The notes beneath the pieces are model-generated. The model was not told the origin of the DNA. It searched no databases and worked only from the letters and a program-made list of their open reading frames with translations. DNA of 64,000 nucleotides from Chloroflexota bacterium (lineage in GTDB: Bacteria; Chloroflexota; Anaerolineae; Aggregatilineales; Phototrophicaceae): contig JAPOYU010000168.1 of NCBI GenBank assembly GCA_026706395.1, positions 24,432-88,431 of the forward strand, read 5' to 3'. Shown here one piece after another: positions 39,746-48,876 of the stretch (positions are counted from its first letter, which is position 1; each line of letters starts with the position of its first letter). Position numbers and translations under genes: made by a program.

Positions 39746-42241
39746 TCAAGTTTTCCGCCCCATTGCCTTAGTGTCCTCGTCGACTTCGGTCATTAAGCGC
39801 AGCGTTTCTTCCCGCATCTTCGTGGTCAATCGGAAGTTTTTGCTGAAGTAAGTCGACTCCGGAAAGCGGTAATTCCAGGCGCGGTAGAAGTCGGCGCGCT
39901 GCACGTCGCGGTTGAGGTTGCAGTCGAATCGAACGAGGTAGCCGTTGGGCAATGCGCCGTCCTTATCGTGCTGAATATGCGCCAGGCCCCAGGTGACGCC
40001 CCGGCCATCGCCATTGCTTTCAAAGGCATCCGGCAGGTATGGTCCGGCCGCGACCGGGGGCACGCTCACCTTTCCAACGACTTCGAAATTCAATCCGTCA
40101 GGGGCAAATTGCACCGTATTCTTTTCGGGACCTTCGAGGCTTGTAATGGCGACAATGCCTTCGCGAAATGGATAAAGAAACGTCTCGTGCCCACTATTGG
40201 TGACTGGATTCAGCGCCGACTTGACAAAGGGACCATGTGGATCGTCGGCGGTTGCAACACCCCAGCCGATGCCGAGGTCGTGCCTGTAATTCCGGCCATA
40301 CCGAACGCCTTTATAGTACAGCCAGATCTGACCACGGTATTTGAGCACAAAAGGATCGTGCAGCTTTTGAGAATCCCATTCGCCAAAACTGGCGATCGCA
40401 TCCGCATCGTCCGCGTCTCCGACAAACTCACCTCTCGCCCCGGGACGCAACACGGGCTCGTCAAGTTTCGTCCACGGCCCGTCAGGTGAATCCGCCCAAG
40501 CCATAGCGATCTGATGCGGCGTTCTGTGCTTCCAGACGCCGTTGATCACCTGATAATAAAGGTAATACTTGTTGTTGTGGATCAGGATGTCCGGAGTAAA
40601 AACTGATCGATCATCGAATGTGCCCAAATCGCCGCGGGTTACAGCGACGCCTTGCTCAGTCCAGTTAAATCCATCTGGCGATGTGGCGTACCAGATATCT
40701 CCCATGTCCCAGTCCCAGGCTGGTCGCGTTTCGCTCGCGCCGGCTATGCCGCGCCAGGCAGCCTCCGTACTCCTCCGCGTGTACCAAACATAATATGTTT
40801 CCCCGACCTTGATCACTTTTGACGGGTCGCGCCTTGTAACACCTGCTTCCTTACCGATGCCGGTGATTGCGGAGTACGTGAAGGCGGAGAAGAAGTCACT
40901 GCCTTGGTCCTTGTAAACGCCGAAAATGTCGTACACGCGCCGCATCGCCAGGCTTAGAGGCGTCGCCGGCGGCGTCTCTGGCGGTCTCTCCGGCACGTTG
41001 ACGTACCTTCGCTCTTCCATGTTTCTTTCGTTAAGCGCCAGGTCGGGCGAGAAATGAACCTCTTCAGGATAGCGTATATTCGTATCGCGAAAGCCTGGAC
41101 GTTCGATATCGCGCCGCAAATTGCAGTCAAAGCGCAGGATATAGGAATTGCCCGTCTTCATCTCCTCAGTCGCGATGTGAGACAGTCCCCAGGTTATTCC
41201 TTTGCCGTCTTGCGTATCGCTGTACGAGTCCGGAGCGAAAGGTCCTGCAGCCAGAGGCGGCAGTGTGACGTGCCCTACAACGTCAAAGTTCAATCCGTCG
41301 GGCGCATACTGAATCGTATCCTTCTCCGGCCCGTCATGTCCGCAAATGGCGAGCAAGCCCTCGCCGTACGGGAAGAGACAGGTCTCATGCCCGCTGTTAG
41401 TCACTGGATTTAGCGGCGACTTGACAAATGGACCGTCCGGCGTCTCCGCTATTGCAACGCCCCAGCCGATACCGCGCGAATACTTGGTCGTCCAGCCCAT
41501 CGGCTGACCTTTGTAATAGAGCCAGTATTTGCCCTGGCGCACGAGAATGAATGGGTCATGAACCTTATGACTGTCCCAAGCGCCATAGCGGCTGACTTCG
41601 TCGGAGTCGTCATCGCCAAACCACTCCCCCGCTTCGCCGGGCACAAGCACCGGTGCTTCGGCGCGAAACCAAGGCCCATCCGGTGACTGAGCCCAAGACA
41701 TGCCAATGCTGTTTCTTGTGCGCGTTCGGTAGGGGTAATCGACCGCCTGGTAATACAGATAGAATCTGTCGCCAGTCATCAGCACATCTGGCGTGAAGAC
41801 AGAACGCCCGTCGTACGCGCCTTTGGGACCAGGCCGAACCGCCACACCTTGTTCTTCCCAGTGGAAGCCATCTTCCGACGTGGCATACCAGATTTCCGCC
41901 AAGTCCCAATCGAAGACGGGCGTATCCCAGGTTTGCAATCGGTGAGGCGGTTTGTTGCGGCTGTCACGATCATTTGCCGTCTTGCGGCGCGTAAACCATA
42001 CATAGTAGGTGCCGTCGATTCGTAGAACCGTCGTGGGGTCGCGCCGAGTGACTCCGGCTTCTTTGCCGATGCCGGTAACTCGGCTGTATTTGAATGTCGT
42101 ATAGAACTCGCTGGTCGAGTCTTGATAGCGTCCCCACTTGTTGTAGAGGCGCTCGCTGGCAGCGCTCAACTGTCGATCCACCGGTCTTTCGCTGCTCGGC
42201 TCATTCGGGAGCCGCGGCAGGTCGCTGCTGACTTTGTTCAT
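39746..42241 (-). CDS. Tandem two-domain GH117-like glycosidase (3,6-anhydro-L-galactosidase type)
   Basis: An 831-residue protein made of two homologous five-bladed beta-propeller domains, about 20-410 and 430-820, each as long as a normal GH117 enzyme. The recalled GH117 active-site motifs are present twice at nearly the same spacing: R-R-D-P (D68, D472), H-D-P (D229, D629) and S-G-H-E (H285/E286, H685/E686). GH117 enzymes release 3,6-anhydro-L-galactose from the non-reducing end of neoagaro-oligosaccharides. No signal peptide is seen, so it should act in the cytoplasm. The start is the ATG at 42241, which overlaps the GMC gene stop by four bases; an upstream in-frame ATG lies inside that gene. 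Transcribed with the GMC gene from the promoter near 43900. Substrate specificity is inferred from the family and the neighbouring cycloisomerase. Confidence 0.85.
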   Translation of the reverse strand: MNKVSSDLPRLPNEPSSERPVDRQLSAASERLYNKWGRYQDSTSEFYTTFKYSRVTGIGKEAGVTRRDPTTVLRIDGTYYVWFTRRKTANDRDSRNKPPHRLQTWDTPVFDWDLAEIWYATSEDGFHWEEQGVAVRPGPKGAYDGRSVFTPDVLMTGDRFYLYYQAVDYPYRTRTRNSIGMSWAQSPDGPWFRAEAPVLVPGEAGEWFGDDDSDEVSRYGAWDSHKVHDPFILVRQGKYWLYYKGQPMGWTTKYSRGIGWGVAIAETPDGPFVKSPLNPVTNSGHETCLFPYGEGLLAICGHDGPEKDTIQYAPDGLNFDVVGHVTLPPLAAGPFAPDSYSDTQDGKGITWGLSHIATEEMKTGNSYILRFDCNLRRDIERPGFRDTNIRYPEEVHFSPDLALNERNMEERRYVNVPERPPETPPATPLSLAMRRVYDIFGVYKDQGSDFFSAFTYSAITGIGKEAGVTRRDPSKVIKVGETYYVWYTRRSTEAAWRGIAGASETRPAWDWDMGDIWYATSPDGFNWTEQGVAVTRGDLGTFDDRSVFTPDILIHNNKYYLYYQVINGVWKHRTPHQIAMAWADSPDGPWTKLDEPVLRPGARGEFVGDADDADAIASFGEWDSQKLHDPFVLKYRGQIWLYYKGVRYGRNYRHDLGIGWGVATADDPHGPFVKSALNPVTNSGHETFLYPFREGIVAITSLEGPEKNTVQFAPDGLNFEVVGKVSVPPVAAGPYLPDAFESNGDGRGVTWGLAHIQHDKDGALPNGYLVRFDCNLNRDVQRADFYRAWNYRFPESTYFSKNFRLTTKMREETLRLMTEVDEDTKAMGRKT

Positions 42242-43824
42242 CGGCAGGCATCCTCTAATATTATTGCTGCGGCCTTCTCGCCGATCATCATACAAGGCGC
42301 GTTTGTATTGGCATTGATGATATGCGGCATGATCGACGCGTCAGCGACGCGCAGGCCGTCTATGCCCTTCACGCGGAGCCGCTCATCCAGCACCGCCATT
42401 CTATCATTGCCCATCATGCAGCTGCCGGCAGGATGGTAAATGGTGGTCGCGAAATCTCGAATGTACTGGACGAGATCTTCATCTGATGTGAGGTGGCCGC
42501 CTGGCAGAAACTCATCGCCGCGATATTGATCGAATGCCGATGCGCTTGCGATTTCTCGCGCCAGCCTGATGCCCGCCAATAGCACCTGCACATCATCATC
42601 ACTGTCCAGACAGGCAAAATCGATAAGAGGTGATGCCAAAGGATCGGACGACCGCAACTTTAGTTCGCCGACGCTCTGTGTGCTGACCATGCCCGCAAGT
42701 ATGGTGAAGCCGTGCCCGTCAGGCGTCTCAAAGCCGTGGCGAATGAACCAGTCGGGCCCAAAATGGTACTGCAGCTCCGGCGCTGGCGCACCAGGGTCGA
42801 GTCTTACGAAACCGCCCGCCTCGCCCAAGTTAGACGTCAGTAAGCCCATTCTGCTTTCCCGATAGAGCTCGCGCTGTTCCGGCGCCTCTTTGCCAACGAG
42901 GCTGATCGGCTCTTTGCAATGAAATGCCACCGGCACTTGCATGTGGTCAACCAGATTCTGTCCGACACCCGGCAGGTCCTGAACTACCTCGACACCCGAT
43001 TCCAAAAGATGATCGCGGGGACCGATCCCGGAAAGCATAAGCAATTGCGGAGAATTGATAGCGCCGCCGCACACGACGACTTCCATCGTAGCGCGCGCTT
43101 GCCTTTCCGCCCCCTCATGTAGGTATGAGACGCCGACGCATCGTTTTTGAGCGAAGCGTAGCTTCGTGACTTGCGCGAAGGGCAGGGCGGAAAAGTTGTC
43201 GCGCTTCAGCGCCGGCTGCAGATAACCCACAGCCGAGCTATGTCGCTGCCCCTCTTTCTGCGTCACCTGGTAAAGGCCAAAGCCTTCCTGCTCGCCATCA
43301 TTAAAATCGGCATTGTGGCAAAATCCCAATTCCAGCGCTGCGGCGACGAAAGTGCGGCTCAGTGGACTGGGATCCTGCAAATCGGCGATGTTTATCGGGC
43401 CTCCGACGCCATGATGCGCCGATTCGCCACGCTCTTGATGTTGCATCTTGCGAAAATAGGGCAGCACATCACGATATGCCCAACCGCTGTTGCCACCCGC
43501 CGCCCAGCGATCATAATCAGAGGGATGCCCGCGCTGGTAAACCATGGCGTTCATTGAACTGGTGCCGCCGAATACCTTGCCCCGTGGCACATATTCTCGG
43601 CGCCCGTTCAGCCCCGGCTGAGGCACGGTCACATAGTCCCAATCTACTTCGCTGTGGAACAGATCAGAAAACCTTGCCGGAATATGAATATCAGGTTCGG
43701 TATCCGGTCCGCCGGCCTCCAGCAGCAGCACAGTCCAGCGGCCGCTCTCGCTTAGACGGTTCGCCACCGCCGCGCCCGCGGATCCGGCGCCGATGACGAG
43801 GTAATCGGCAACAATCATATTCAT
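42238..43824 (-). CDS. GMC-family FAD-dependent oxidoreductase
   Basis: A 528-residue member of the glucose-methanol-choline family, close in design to choline dehydrogenase-like enzymes. The FAD-binding G-x-G-x-x-G is at 12-17, with the second GMC signature G-A-I-N-S-P-Q-L near 250. The catalytic His lies in Y-H-P-A-G-S near 455 and the second active-site Asn in N-A-N-T-N-A-P near 505. No membrane anchor or signal peptide is visible. These enzymes oxidise alcohols, including sugar hydroxyls and aldehyde hydrates. It is the first gene of the minus-strand unit that ends with the double GH117 gene. A role in oxidising 3,6-anhydro-L-galactose or a methylated galactose is possible but unproven. 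Confidence 0.88.
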   Translation of the reverse strand: MNMIVADYLVIGAGSAGAAVANRLSESGRWTVLLLEAGGPDTEPDIHIPARFSDLFHSEVDWDYVTVPQPGLNGRREYVPRGKVFGGTSSMNAMVYQRGHPSDYDRWAAGGNSGWAYRDVLPYFRKMQHQERGESAHHGVGGPINIADLQDPSPLSRTFVAAALELGFCHNADFNDGEQEGFGLYQVTQKEGQRHSSAVGYLQPALKRDNFSALPFAQVTKLRFAQKRCVGVSYLHEGAERQARATMEVVVCGGAINSPQLLMLSGIGPRDHLLESGVEVVQDLPGVGQNLVDHMQVPVAFHCKEPISLVGKEAPEQRELYRESRMGLLTSNLGEAGGFVRLDPGAPAPELQYHFGPDWFIRHGFETPDGHGFTILAGMVSTQSVGELKLRSSDPLASPLIDFACLDSDDDVQVLLAGIRLAREIASASAFDQYRGDEFLPGGHLTSDEDLVQYIRDFATTIYHPAGSCMMGNDRMAVLDERLRVKGIDGLRVADASIMPHIINANTNAPCMMIGEKAAAIILEDACR

Positions 43825-43862
43825 TTCAACCTACGCAGATGCGCATCAAGAAAGTCGATGAT

Positions 43863-43891
43863 TTGACGCAGCTATGTCTATTGTCTACAAT
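43863..43891 (+). promoter_or_regulatory. Promoter of the single-domain GH117 gene
   Basis: TTGACG (43863-43868), 17-bp spacer, TACAAT (43886-43891). The -10 hexamer forms the right half of the operator at 43880-43891. Confidence 0.7.
43880..43891. promoter_or_regulatory. Operator, ATTGTNNACAAT palindrome (site 1)
   Basis: ATTGTCTACAAT lies in the divergent gap between the GMC/double-GH117 unit and the single GH117 gene. It covers the -10 of the rightward promoter and lies just downstream of the leftward -10, so one bound dimer could block both. Confidence 0.7.
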
Positions 43892-43897
43892 TTTCAG

Positions 43898-43926
43898 ATT
43901 GTACTTTGTTGCGCATTGCAAGGCAA
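43898..43926 (-). promoter_or_regulatory. Promoter of the GMC/double-GH117 unit
   Basis: On the minus strand TTGCCT (43926-43921), 17-bp spacer, TACAAT (43903-43898). The operator at 43880-43891 covers the expected transcription start. Confidence 0.6.
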
Positions 43927-43974
43927 TTCTTGTGGCGCTCTGCAAAAAGAGCATGGAACGATGTAGGAGGACAA

Positions 43975-45201
43975 ATGAGCCAATCAAAGAGCGCTTTTCC
44001 CAGCCGGCTACCCCTCGAGAAACCAACTGACCGTCCCTTAAGCGCCGCGACCGAGCGGGTTTACGACATGTGGACGCCTAAGCAAGATGTCGGCAATCGC
44101 TTCTACACCATATTCAAATACTCCCGCATCGCCGGTATCGACAAACATGATGCCGACTTGTCCGTCTCGCGGCGGGATCCCTCCAAGATCTTGAAAATCG
44201 GCGACGCATACTACGTCTGGTACACGCGCCGTCAGACCAATCACATCCCTGTCGGTCCAGCGAATATCGACCAGGGAAACGATGAGATCCCGGTCGTGGA
44301 TTGGGATTTGGCCGATATCTGTTACGCCACGTCGAAAGATGGTTTTCATTGGGAGGAACAAGGCGTCGCCGTACCGCGCGCGCCCAAGGGCTCTTACGGC
44401 GACCGCTCGCTTTCCACACCAGATATACTGGTCTTTGGCGGGCGCTACTATCTCTACTACCAGACTTTCACCACCATGTGGCGAAAAAATGACTGCGTTA
44501 ATGTCAGCGCCGCCTGGTCAGAATCGCCCGATGGTCCCTGGACGCGCCTTGATCGACCAGTAGTGCCACAGGGCGCTCCCGGCGAATGGGACAGCTGCGC
44601 CATTCATGATCCCTATCCTCTTGTTTACAAGGGCAAGGTTTGGCTCTACTACAAAGGCTCGCCGGCTGACAAGACTGCGGGAAATCTGCTTCGAGCACAA
44701 GGCGTAGCCATCGCCGATCATCCGGAAGGTCCCTTCGTCAAGTCGGGGCTGAATCCGGTGACTAATTCCGGTCACGAAACGATGTATTGGCCTTACGAAG
44801 GCGGCATCGCGACCTTACTTATCCTTGACGGGCCGGAAAAGGACACCATACAGTTTGCGCCGGATGGCTTGAACTTCGTACCTAAGGCTCATGTGCAACT
44901 GTCGCCTCAAGCGCCCGGTCCCTTCTGCCCGGATGCCTTTGCCGACAACGGCGATGGCCGCGGCATCACCTGGGGCCTCTGCCACATGAATCCCCTTGGA
45001 GTCGGCAACGAAGCTGGCTTGCAGCTGATTCGCTTCGACTGCGACTTGAGCCGTGATGTATTCAGACCGGAGTTCAAGCGCAGTAACTTGCACTGGGGAG
45101 AAGACACCTGGTTCCAGCGCATGACTGAACTGCCTGCCGATTGGCGCGCGCGTATTCTTGCGGAGCAGGCCGAATTCGACAGGCCGACTCTCGGAATCTG
45201 A
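43975..45201 (+). CDS. GH117-like glycosidase
   Basis: The ATG at 43975 has an ideal TAGGAGG site and gives 408 residues; an in-frame frame extends 23 codons further upstream but covers the promoter. It matches the architecture of each half of the double GH117 protein, including the N-terminal helix P-L-S-A-A-T-E-R-V-Y-D. Active-site motifs are R-R-D-P (D68), I-H-D-P (D212) and S-G-H-E (H267, E268). No signal peptide. Expected reaction: removal of 3,6-anhydro-L-galactose from neoagaro-oligosaccharide ends. It is divergent from the GMC gene and shares its operator. It converges with the SDR gene, with 24 bp between stops. Confidence 0.87.
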   Translation: MSQSKSAFPSRLPLEKPTDRPLSAATERVYDMWTPKQDVGNRFYTIFKYSRIAGIDKHDADLSVSRRDPSKILKIGDAYYVWYTRRQTNHIPVGPANIDQGNDEIPVVDWDLADICYATSKDGFHWEEQGVAVPRAPKGSYGDRSLSTPDILVFGGRYYLYYQTFTTMWRKNDCVNVSAAWSESPDGPWTRLDRPVVPQGAPGEWDSCAIHDPYPLVYKGKVWLYYKGSPADKTAGNLLRAQGVAIADHPEGPFVKSGLNPVTNSGHETMYWPYEGGIATLLILDGPEKDTIQFAPDGLNFVPKAHVQLSPQAPGPFCPDAFADNGDGRGITWGLCHMNPLGVGNEAGLQLIRFDCDLSRDVFRPEFKRSNLHWGEDTWFQRMTELPADWRARILAEQAEFDRPTLGI

Positions 45202-45225
45202 GGAGTATTGGTGATCTGATTCCGG

Positions 45226-45996
45226 CTAGCGCCCCATCCAGCCTCCATCGACCACAATGATCTCGCCGTTTACGAAATCTGAAGCGGCTGACGCCAGGAA
45301 GACCGTCGGTCCCTTGAAGTCATCGATATTGCCCCAACGCCCAGCTGGAATCCGCTCTAGAATCGCGCGATAGCGGTCCGGGTCGTTTTGCAGCGCTTCC
45401 GTAACGTCCGTGCGGACATAACCCGGTGCGATAGCGTTTACTTGTACCCCGCGCCCAGCCCACTCGTTTGCGAGCGCCTTGGTTAATTGGCCGACGCCGC
45501 CTTTGCTCGCCGCGTAACCCGGCACCGTGATGCCGCCTTGAAACGTCAAAAGTGAAGCGGTGAAGATTATCTTGCCTCGGCCGCGCTCAAGCATACGCTT
45601 GCCAAGCTCACGGCTAAGCACGAATTGCGCGCTGAGATTGGTCTCGATGATTCTGTCCCAATATTCGTCAGGGTGGTTCTCAGCCGGCTCACGCAGTACT
45701 GTGCCAGCGTTATTGACCAAGACGTCTATCGCTGGATGGTCAGCCGCCACCTGCTCTATGAAGCGGTAAAGGTCGGCGCGCCTGGAGAAGTCACATCGAT
45801 AGCCGGAAAACTGCCTGCCCAGCCCCGCGACGTCTTGCTCGATTTGGCTGCCGGACGCTTCAAGATTGGCGCTGACTGCGATGATATCGGCGCCAGCTTC
45901 CGCCAGCGCAGTCGCCATCGCCCGCCCGATGCCGCGGCGCGCTCCCGTAACCAGCGCTACCTTCCCATCCAGCCGAAAACTCTCCAGTACGTTCAT
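45226..45996 (-). CDS. Short-chain dehydrogenase, KduD-like
   Basis: A 256-residue classical SDR. The cofactor loop T-G-A-R-R-G-I-G is at 17-24, N-N-A-G at 95-98, and the catalytic triad is S148, Y161, K165. The C-terminal segment ends V-V-D-G-G-W. It resembles 2-dehydro-3-deoxy-D-gluconate 5-dehydrogenase (KduD) and 3-oxoacyl-ACP reductase-like sugar dehydrogenases. In the known 3,6-anhydro-L-galactose route an SDR acts on 2-keto-3-deoxy-L-galactonate, which fits this position. It immediately follows the zinc dehydrogenase gene on the minus strand and ends the operon that begins at the permeases. Confidence 0.85.
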   Translation of the reverse strand: MNVLESFRLDGKVALVTGARRGIGRAMATALAEAGADIIAVSANLEASGSQIEQDVAGLGRQFSGYRCDFSRRADLYRFIEQVAADHPAIDVLVNNAGTVLREPAENHPDEYWDRIIETNLSAQFVLSRELGKRMLERGRGKIIFTASLLTFQGGITVPGYAASKGGVGQLTKALANEWAGRGVQVNAIAPGYVRTDVTEALQNDPDRYRAILERIPAGRWGNIDDFKGPTVFLASAASDFVNGEIIVVDGGWMGR

Positions 45997-47013
45997 TCAT
46001 AACTCCAAGAGTATTTTCATCACTTGCCCACCAGTTTGCATATCCTCGAAACCCGACTTCAATGCGCTAAGAGGACGGATATCGGTGATGAGATCGTCAA
46101 GCGGCAAGGCGTCCGAAGCGGCCAACTCGATCGCCGCGGCAAAGTCTTCCGACTCATATACGCGCACACCCTGCAGACGCAACTCGCGCCAGAAGAAGCG
46201 GAAGAGGTCTATTGCGGGCCTTTGCGCGAAGATCGCCACAATCACAGCCAAACCGCGCGTACGCAGCAGTTCAGTCATGACCGCCGCCCCAGCCTGAGAA
46301 CCTGACACTTCAAACACGATGTCTGCGCCAGCGCCGGCCGTGCGCTGCATGACCAGCTTAATCAGATCCTCGTCACCGGGATTGATCGTATCCAAACCTA
46401 GATTCCTCGCCAGCTCGACGCGATATGGATTGACCTCCGAAACGAGTACCTGCGCGCCCGCTTGCCTCGCCACCAGCGCCACGAGCATTCCAATGGGTCC
46501 GCCTCCGAGCACCACAACTTGATCACCAGTCTTCACTCCAGCCAAACGCACATCATGCACCGCGACCGCCAGTGGTTCAATCAAGGCCCCGTGGGCCATC
46601 GAGAGATGCCCGGGCATCTTGTGCAAAGTGTAGGCCGGCACGGTCCAGTAGCTTTGGAAGGCGCCCGGCGTATCAATGCCAAGGAAGTTCAGATCATGAC
46701 AGATGTGGCTGTGCCCGGCGGCGCAGGCGGGGCAGTTGCCACAGGGCGCGAGCGGCATGACGACGACTTTGTCTCCTGCCGCGAAACGGGCAACGCCTGG
46801 GCCCACAGTTTGAACGGCCGCCGACATCTCGTGTCCCATGACCAGGGGCATGCTCACTCGGGCATCCATCGCTCCGTGGTAAATGTGCAAGTCCGTGCCA
46901 CAGATACCGCAGTGCGACACTTTTAGCTGAACCTCGCCAGGTCCCGGTTCGATAATCTTACCTGGTCCATGGCGAATTGTATGATTGCCCTCATAATAGG
47001 CTGCTTGGATCAT
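45997..47013 (-). CDS. Zinc-dependent alcohol dehydrogenase (MDR family)
   Basis: The ATG at 47013 (338 residues) is chosen because GAGGG lies about eight bases upstream; the open frame continues upstream but overlaps the regulator gene. Catalytic zinc ligands are C35 and the H61-E62 pair of G-H-E. Structural zinc ligands are C91, C94, C97 and C105. The Rossmann motif is G-G-G-P-I-G near 166-172. The sequence is of the threonine/sorbitol/galactitol dehydrogenase type, so a sugar-derived polyol or keto acid is the likely substrate, oxidised with NAD(P). It stands directly before the SDR gene (no gap) and 61 bp after the regulator. Confidence 0.88.
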   Translation of the reverse strand: MIQAAYYEGNHTIRHGPGKIIEPGPGEVQLKVSHCGICGTDLHIYHGAMDARVSMPLVMGHEMSAAVQTVGPGVARFAAGDKVVVMPLAPCGNCPACAAGHSHICHDLNFLGIDTPGAFQSYWTVPAYTLHKMPGHLSMAHGALIEPLAVAVHDVRLAGVKTGDQVVVLGGGPIGMLVALVARQAGAQVLVSEVNPYRVELARNLGLDTINPGDEDLIKLVMQRTAGAGADIVFEVSGSQAGAAVMTELLRTRGLAVIVAIFAQRPAIDLFRFFWRELRLQGVRVYESEDFAAAIELAASDALPLDDLITDIRPLSALKSGFEDMQTGGQVMKILLEL

Positions 47014-47074
47014 TTGGCTGCCCTCTATCAGAAAATCTCGATTGCCACTGCCGATGCGCGGCTGGCAAGGCACG

Positions 47075-47683
47075 CTACTGAATGTTGGTTTCCAGGGCGC
47101 GGACCGCCCCCGCTCTATCGCCGGCGCGAATGGCATCCAGAATGCGCTTGTGTTCGTGATAACTGTCCATGATGTCGTCCAGGCGATTGTAATGCATCAT
47201 CATTCGCATCGCTATTGGCTGCCACAAGGCGAAGAGATCTTTGTCATCGTGGCTGCGGATAATCGCCTGATGGAAGCGCAAATCGTGCTCCGTCAGCGCG
47301 TCCACATCATTGGACTCGCATGCCGCTCTTATGTCCGCCAGAATAGCATCCCAATTCGTCAGATCGGCAACCGTGATTCGCTCAAAAATGCTTTCCAGCA
47401 CGAAAGTCTCGATTGTGCGGCGAAGCCTCACAACCAGCGGACGCACTTCCACACTCGGGTTCTCCGCTACACGCACTCCTTTATTCGGTTCTAGGACCAG
47501 CAGCCCCTGTTGTGTCAACTGACGGAAGGCTTCACGTACTGGTCCCCGACTCACGCCAAAGCGCTCCGAAAGGTCGACTTCCCGCAGCGGGTCCCCCGGT
47601 TTCAGCTTGCTCGAAAGCACCTCCTGCCTCAATCGGGCAGCGATCTGCTCTGGCAGCGTACGATAGATTTCAGATGTTGACAT
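47075..47683 (-). CDS. GntR-family transcriptional regulator with FCD domain
   Basis: A 202-residue FadR-subfamily regulator. The winged helix-turn-helix occupies about 10-75; the recognition helix follows L-S-E-R-F-G-V-S-R-G-P-V-R-E. The FCD ligand domain spans about 80-200. It shows the metal-site pattern of this group: Asp and His in H-D-L-R-F-H-Q near 131-137 and the H-E-H pair near 180. Such proteins bind sugar-acid or metabolite ligands and release operators of the form TNGT(N)ACNA. It is encoded inside the operon of permeases and dehydrogenases; the palindrome ATTGTNNACAAT in four intergenic regions of this locus fits its class. It is therefore the best candidate for the local repressor. 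Confidence 0.9.
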   Translation of the reverse strand: MSTSEIYRTLPEQIAARLRQEVLSSKLKPGDPLREVDLSERFGVSRGPVREAFRQLTQQGLLVLEPNKGVRVAENPSVEVRPLVVRLRRTIETFVLESIFERITVADLTNWDAILADIRAACESNDVDALTEHDLRFHQAIIRSHDDKDLFALWQPIAMRMMMHYNRLDDIMDSYHEHKRILDAIRAGDRAGAVRALETNIQ

Positions 47684-47718
47684 CGGCTCATCTCTACTTG
47701 CTACAAGGGTAAAAACGA

Positions 47719-48864
47719 CTACTGCTTATATGGGTCGGCCGCATCGCGCAGGCCGTCGCCGAGAAAGTTGAAGGCCAATACAGTTACGATGACGAATAAT
47801 CCGGGAATCAACAGCCATGGACTCTGGCTCAAACTGCGGATGTTCTGCGCATCTTGCAACAACACTCCCCAGCTCACCGCTGGTGGCCGGATGCCAATTT
47901 GCAGGAAACTCAGCGCCGTCTCCGCTAGAATCATGCTCGGCACGGACAGGCTAAGCACGACGATCAGAAAACTAGCGAACGACGGTAGAAGATGCTTCAC
48001 GATGATGTCGAAATCGCCCATATTGGAGATCCGCGCCGCCATCACGAAATCTGCCTCGCGCAATTCCAATAGCTTGCCGCGTACGGCACGCGCCAGAGCC
48101 GTCCAGCCAACCGTCGCCAGCACGATCGTGATGCCAAAATACACTTGCGTCGAACTCCACTCGGCGGGCAAGGCGGCCGCGAGCGCAATCCACAAGGGTA
48201 TGTGAGGAATCGATATGATGAACTCTATGATTCGTTGAATGACAAGATCTACCGTACCACCGAAATAACCGGAAATGCCGCCGATGAGACAGCCTAGACC
48301 GAAACTAATCACAACGCCCAATACGCCGATGGAAAGCGATATCCTTGCCGCGTACATCGTTCGCGAATACAGGTCGCGCCCCAATTCATCAGTCCCAAAG
48401 GGAAAGTAAACCGCCGGCTCATCGACACCGACCAAGTGGATATTGGTATCCAATATGCCGAGAAGCTTGTATGGCTCGCCCTCAACAAAAAACTGCAGAT
48501 GATAGCGCTTTGACCGATCCTCCGTGTAGTTGCGCTGCAGCGTATCCATATCCAGTTCTTGCTCGACATCATAGATGAAGGGCACGATATGGAAGGTGCC
48601 GTCGTCATCGATGAAATAAAGGGTATGGGGTGGCGCCTTTGCATATTTGACATGACGCTTATGATGGTCGTTAATGGAATAGAATTCGGCGAAAAGCGCC
48701 AGGGAATATAGGAAAAAGACCACGACCAGCGAAACCATCGCTAGGCGGTGGCGGCGAAACTTGCGCCACATCAACTGCCACTGCGAAGCCAGATAATAGC
48801 TCTCGTCATAGAGAACAGGTTCTGGCTCGTTTTCGTCCTGTCTTGAGAACACTCGTCGCAACAT
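47719..48864 (-). CDS. ABC transporter permease, OppC/DppC type, with a large periplasmic insertion
   Basis: A 381-residue permease of the peptide/oligosaccharide (Opp) family, against about 290-310 for ordinary OppC. After the first membrane helix (about 43-62) a hydrophilic stretch of about 95 residues (62-155) is inserted before the conserved G-T-D-E-L-G-R-D motif at 157-164. Five more helices follow, with the EAA-type loop near 250-270. It pairs with the OppB-type permease 12 bp upstream and would form the membrane channel for the binding proteins and ATPases of this locus. The insertion could help dock the 650-residue binding proteins. Substrate inferred from the GH117 and sulfatase neighbours. 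Confidence 0.88.
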   Translation of the reverse strand: MLRRVFSRQDENEPEPVLYDESYYLASQWQLMWRKFRRHRLAMVSLVVVFFLYSLALFAEFYSINDHHKRHVKYAKAPPHTLYFIDDDGTFHIVPFIYDVEQELDMDTLQRNYTEDRSKRYHLQFFVEGEPYKLLGILDTNIHLVGVDEPAVYFPFGTDELGRDLYSRTMYAARISLSIGVLGVVISFGLGCLIGGISGYFGGTVDLVIQRIIEFIISIPHIPLWIALAAALPAEWSSTQVYFGITIVLATVGWTALARAVRGKLLELREADFVMAARISNMGDFDIIVKHLLPSFASFLIVVLSLSVPSMILAETALSFLQIGIRPPAVSWGVLLQDAQNIRSLSQSPWLLIPGLFVIVTVLAFNFLGDGLRDAADPYKQ

Positions 48865-48876
48865 TGATTTGTCCGT

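Noticed and set aside
45192..45224. Inverted repeat CGGAATC/GATTCCG between the converging GH117 and SDR genes
   Set aside because: Only seven pairs, a long loop and no T run; too weak to call a terminator.
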